NCBI RefSeq assembly: GCF_022267515.1
Contig: NZ_JAKFGB010000009.1
Coordinates: forward strand, 62,001 to 126,000
From: Rubinisphaera margarita
GTDB taxonomy: Bacteria; Planctomycetota; Planctomycetia; Planctomycetales; Planctomycetaceae
Direction: 5' to 3'
Length of the DNA: 64,000 bases
Part shown: positions 63,401 through 64,000 of the stretch, one piece after another
How positions within the stretch are numbered: the stretch's first letter is position 1
Layout of the letters: the number at the start of each line of letters is the position of its first letter
Notes under the pieces: model-generated
What the model saw: the letters and a program-made list of their open reading frames with translations, nothing else
What the model was told of the DNA's origin: nothing
The model's database searches: none
Made by a program: the position numbers and the translations under genes

Positions 63401-63431
63401 AAAAAATCCCTCCCGAGATCTCGGGAGGGAA
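63401..63431 (-). terminator. Rho-independent terminator after tRNA-Glu
   Basis: CCCTCCCGAG and CTCGGGAGGG form a perfect hairpin, followed on the minus strand by ATTTTTT. It ends the tRNA-Glu transcript. Confidence 0.88.
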
Positions 63432-63432
63432 A

Positions 63433-63508
<76 letters not shown>

Positions 63509-63618
63509 GGTAGCTTATTGACTCGGATGAGTAATCATCCGGGATGATTTAGGTTTTCGGCAATTAACCGCAGATGCCTTGAGCCAAAGTGAGGTGGGTT
63601 TCGAGGTGAGACACGCTG

Positions 63619-63816
63619 TCAGGTGACAGGTTCGTCAACATCTTTGGCTTCGAGCTGGGCTTTGATTGCTTCGTAAACTTCGCTGCGATGGATCGAAACG
63701 TCTTTGGGAGCTTCGATTCCCAGGCGTACTTTATCACCTCGAATATCGACAACCGTGATCACAATCCGATCATCGATCACGATGCTCTCATTTTTTTTCC
63801 GTGACAGGACCAGCAT
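63619..63816 (-). CDS. csrA: Carbon storage regulator CsrA (RsmA)
   Basis: A 65-residue protein starting MLVLSRKKNESIVIDDRIVI, then VVDIRGDKVRLGIEAPKDVSIHRSEVYEAI. This is the full CsrA sequence, including the RNA-binding VRLGIEAP and IHRSE motifs that bind GGA in mRNA leaders. The true start is the ATG at 63816; the seven earlier codons add a basic MRRRKSK tail not found in the family. It is a global post-transcriptional regulator. tRNA-Glu lies 112 bases downstream, between csrA and the DUF1207 gene. Confidence 0.95.
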   Translation of the reverse strand: MLVLSRKKNESIVIDDRIVITVVDIRGDKVRLGIEAPKDVSIHRSEVYEAIKAQLEAKDVDEPVT

Positions 63817-64000
63817 CTTGCTCTTCCTCCGCCGCAATTCGTGCGAAACTCTCTGAATTCAATCGACGACATCCACTGACCTAACGTAACCGGATTATAC
63901 TGGTACGGTGATTGCTGGCAAGCCTTCTCGCCCCAATTTTTTCTCCAAACGCTGAAGAGAGGTTTAAGGCCGGTCTCGTCAGGATGTGGCGATCAAACAG

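Overview
The window comes from a planctomycete-type bacterium. The evidence is the gene content: a DUF1549/DUF1553 protein next to a cytochrome c-WD40 protein, a DUF1080 protein, a DUF1207 outer-membrane protein, a very large PQQ-propeller/TPR protein, a blue-copper/cytochrome c fusion and secreted multi-domain hydrolases. G+C is moderately high and several families of short palindromic repeats fill the gaps between genes. I do not assign a genus.

Layout. 1-5.8 kb: the start of a GspF-type secretion gene, rsmB, and a Rad50-like ATPase with two DUF4332 modules. 6-10.3 kb: small conserved or hypothetical proteins, mostly on the minus strand. 10.7-17.5 kb: an ABC-type permease, glnA, xseA-xseB and hisC. 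17.9-25.9 kb: planctomycete secreted proteins, tRNA-His and a DUF1080 protein. 26-42.3 kb: a sulfotransferase, a degenerate GGDEF protein, the copper/cytochrome fusion, a Fe-S/zinc cysteine-cluster protein, a corrinoid adenosyltransferase, a double alpha/beta hydrolase, the PQQ/TPR protein, a Tsr3-like protein and a ThiF/MoeB-like enzyme. 42.6-61.7 kb: a one-directional siphovirus-like structural cluster. 61.9-64 kb: a DUF1207 protein, tRNA-Glu and csrA.

The cluster is the most interesting part. It opens with a small helix-turn-helix protein, a ParB-like protein, an ABC ATPase and a GNAT-fold domain, which together look like a DNA-modification or DNA-handling module. Then come small and large terminase, portal, protease, head decoration, major capsid, tail assembly chaperone, head-tail connectors, tail tube, a very short tape measure, distal tail and a hub protein with a Ser-rich tail of about 295 residues. 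It ends with three sugar-transfer genes. I find no integrase, lysis, replication or repressor/antirepressor gene, and the gaps between its genes carry the same palindromes as the host gaps. A long-resident, domesticated particle (gene-transfer-agent-like) or a decayed prophage fits better than an active phage.

Two correctly phased -1 slippery heptamers lie in the cluster. A AAA AAG (44472-44478) would join the ABC ATPase to the GNAT domain, whose N-terminal part has no start codon of its own. T TTT TTC (52745-52751), directly before a stop codon, would extend the tail assembly chaperone by 63 residues, as in the lambda G/GT system. The proposal that the downstream sugar-transfer enzymes decorate the Ser-rich tail domain is inference.
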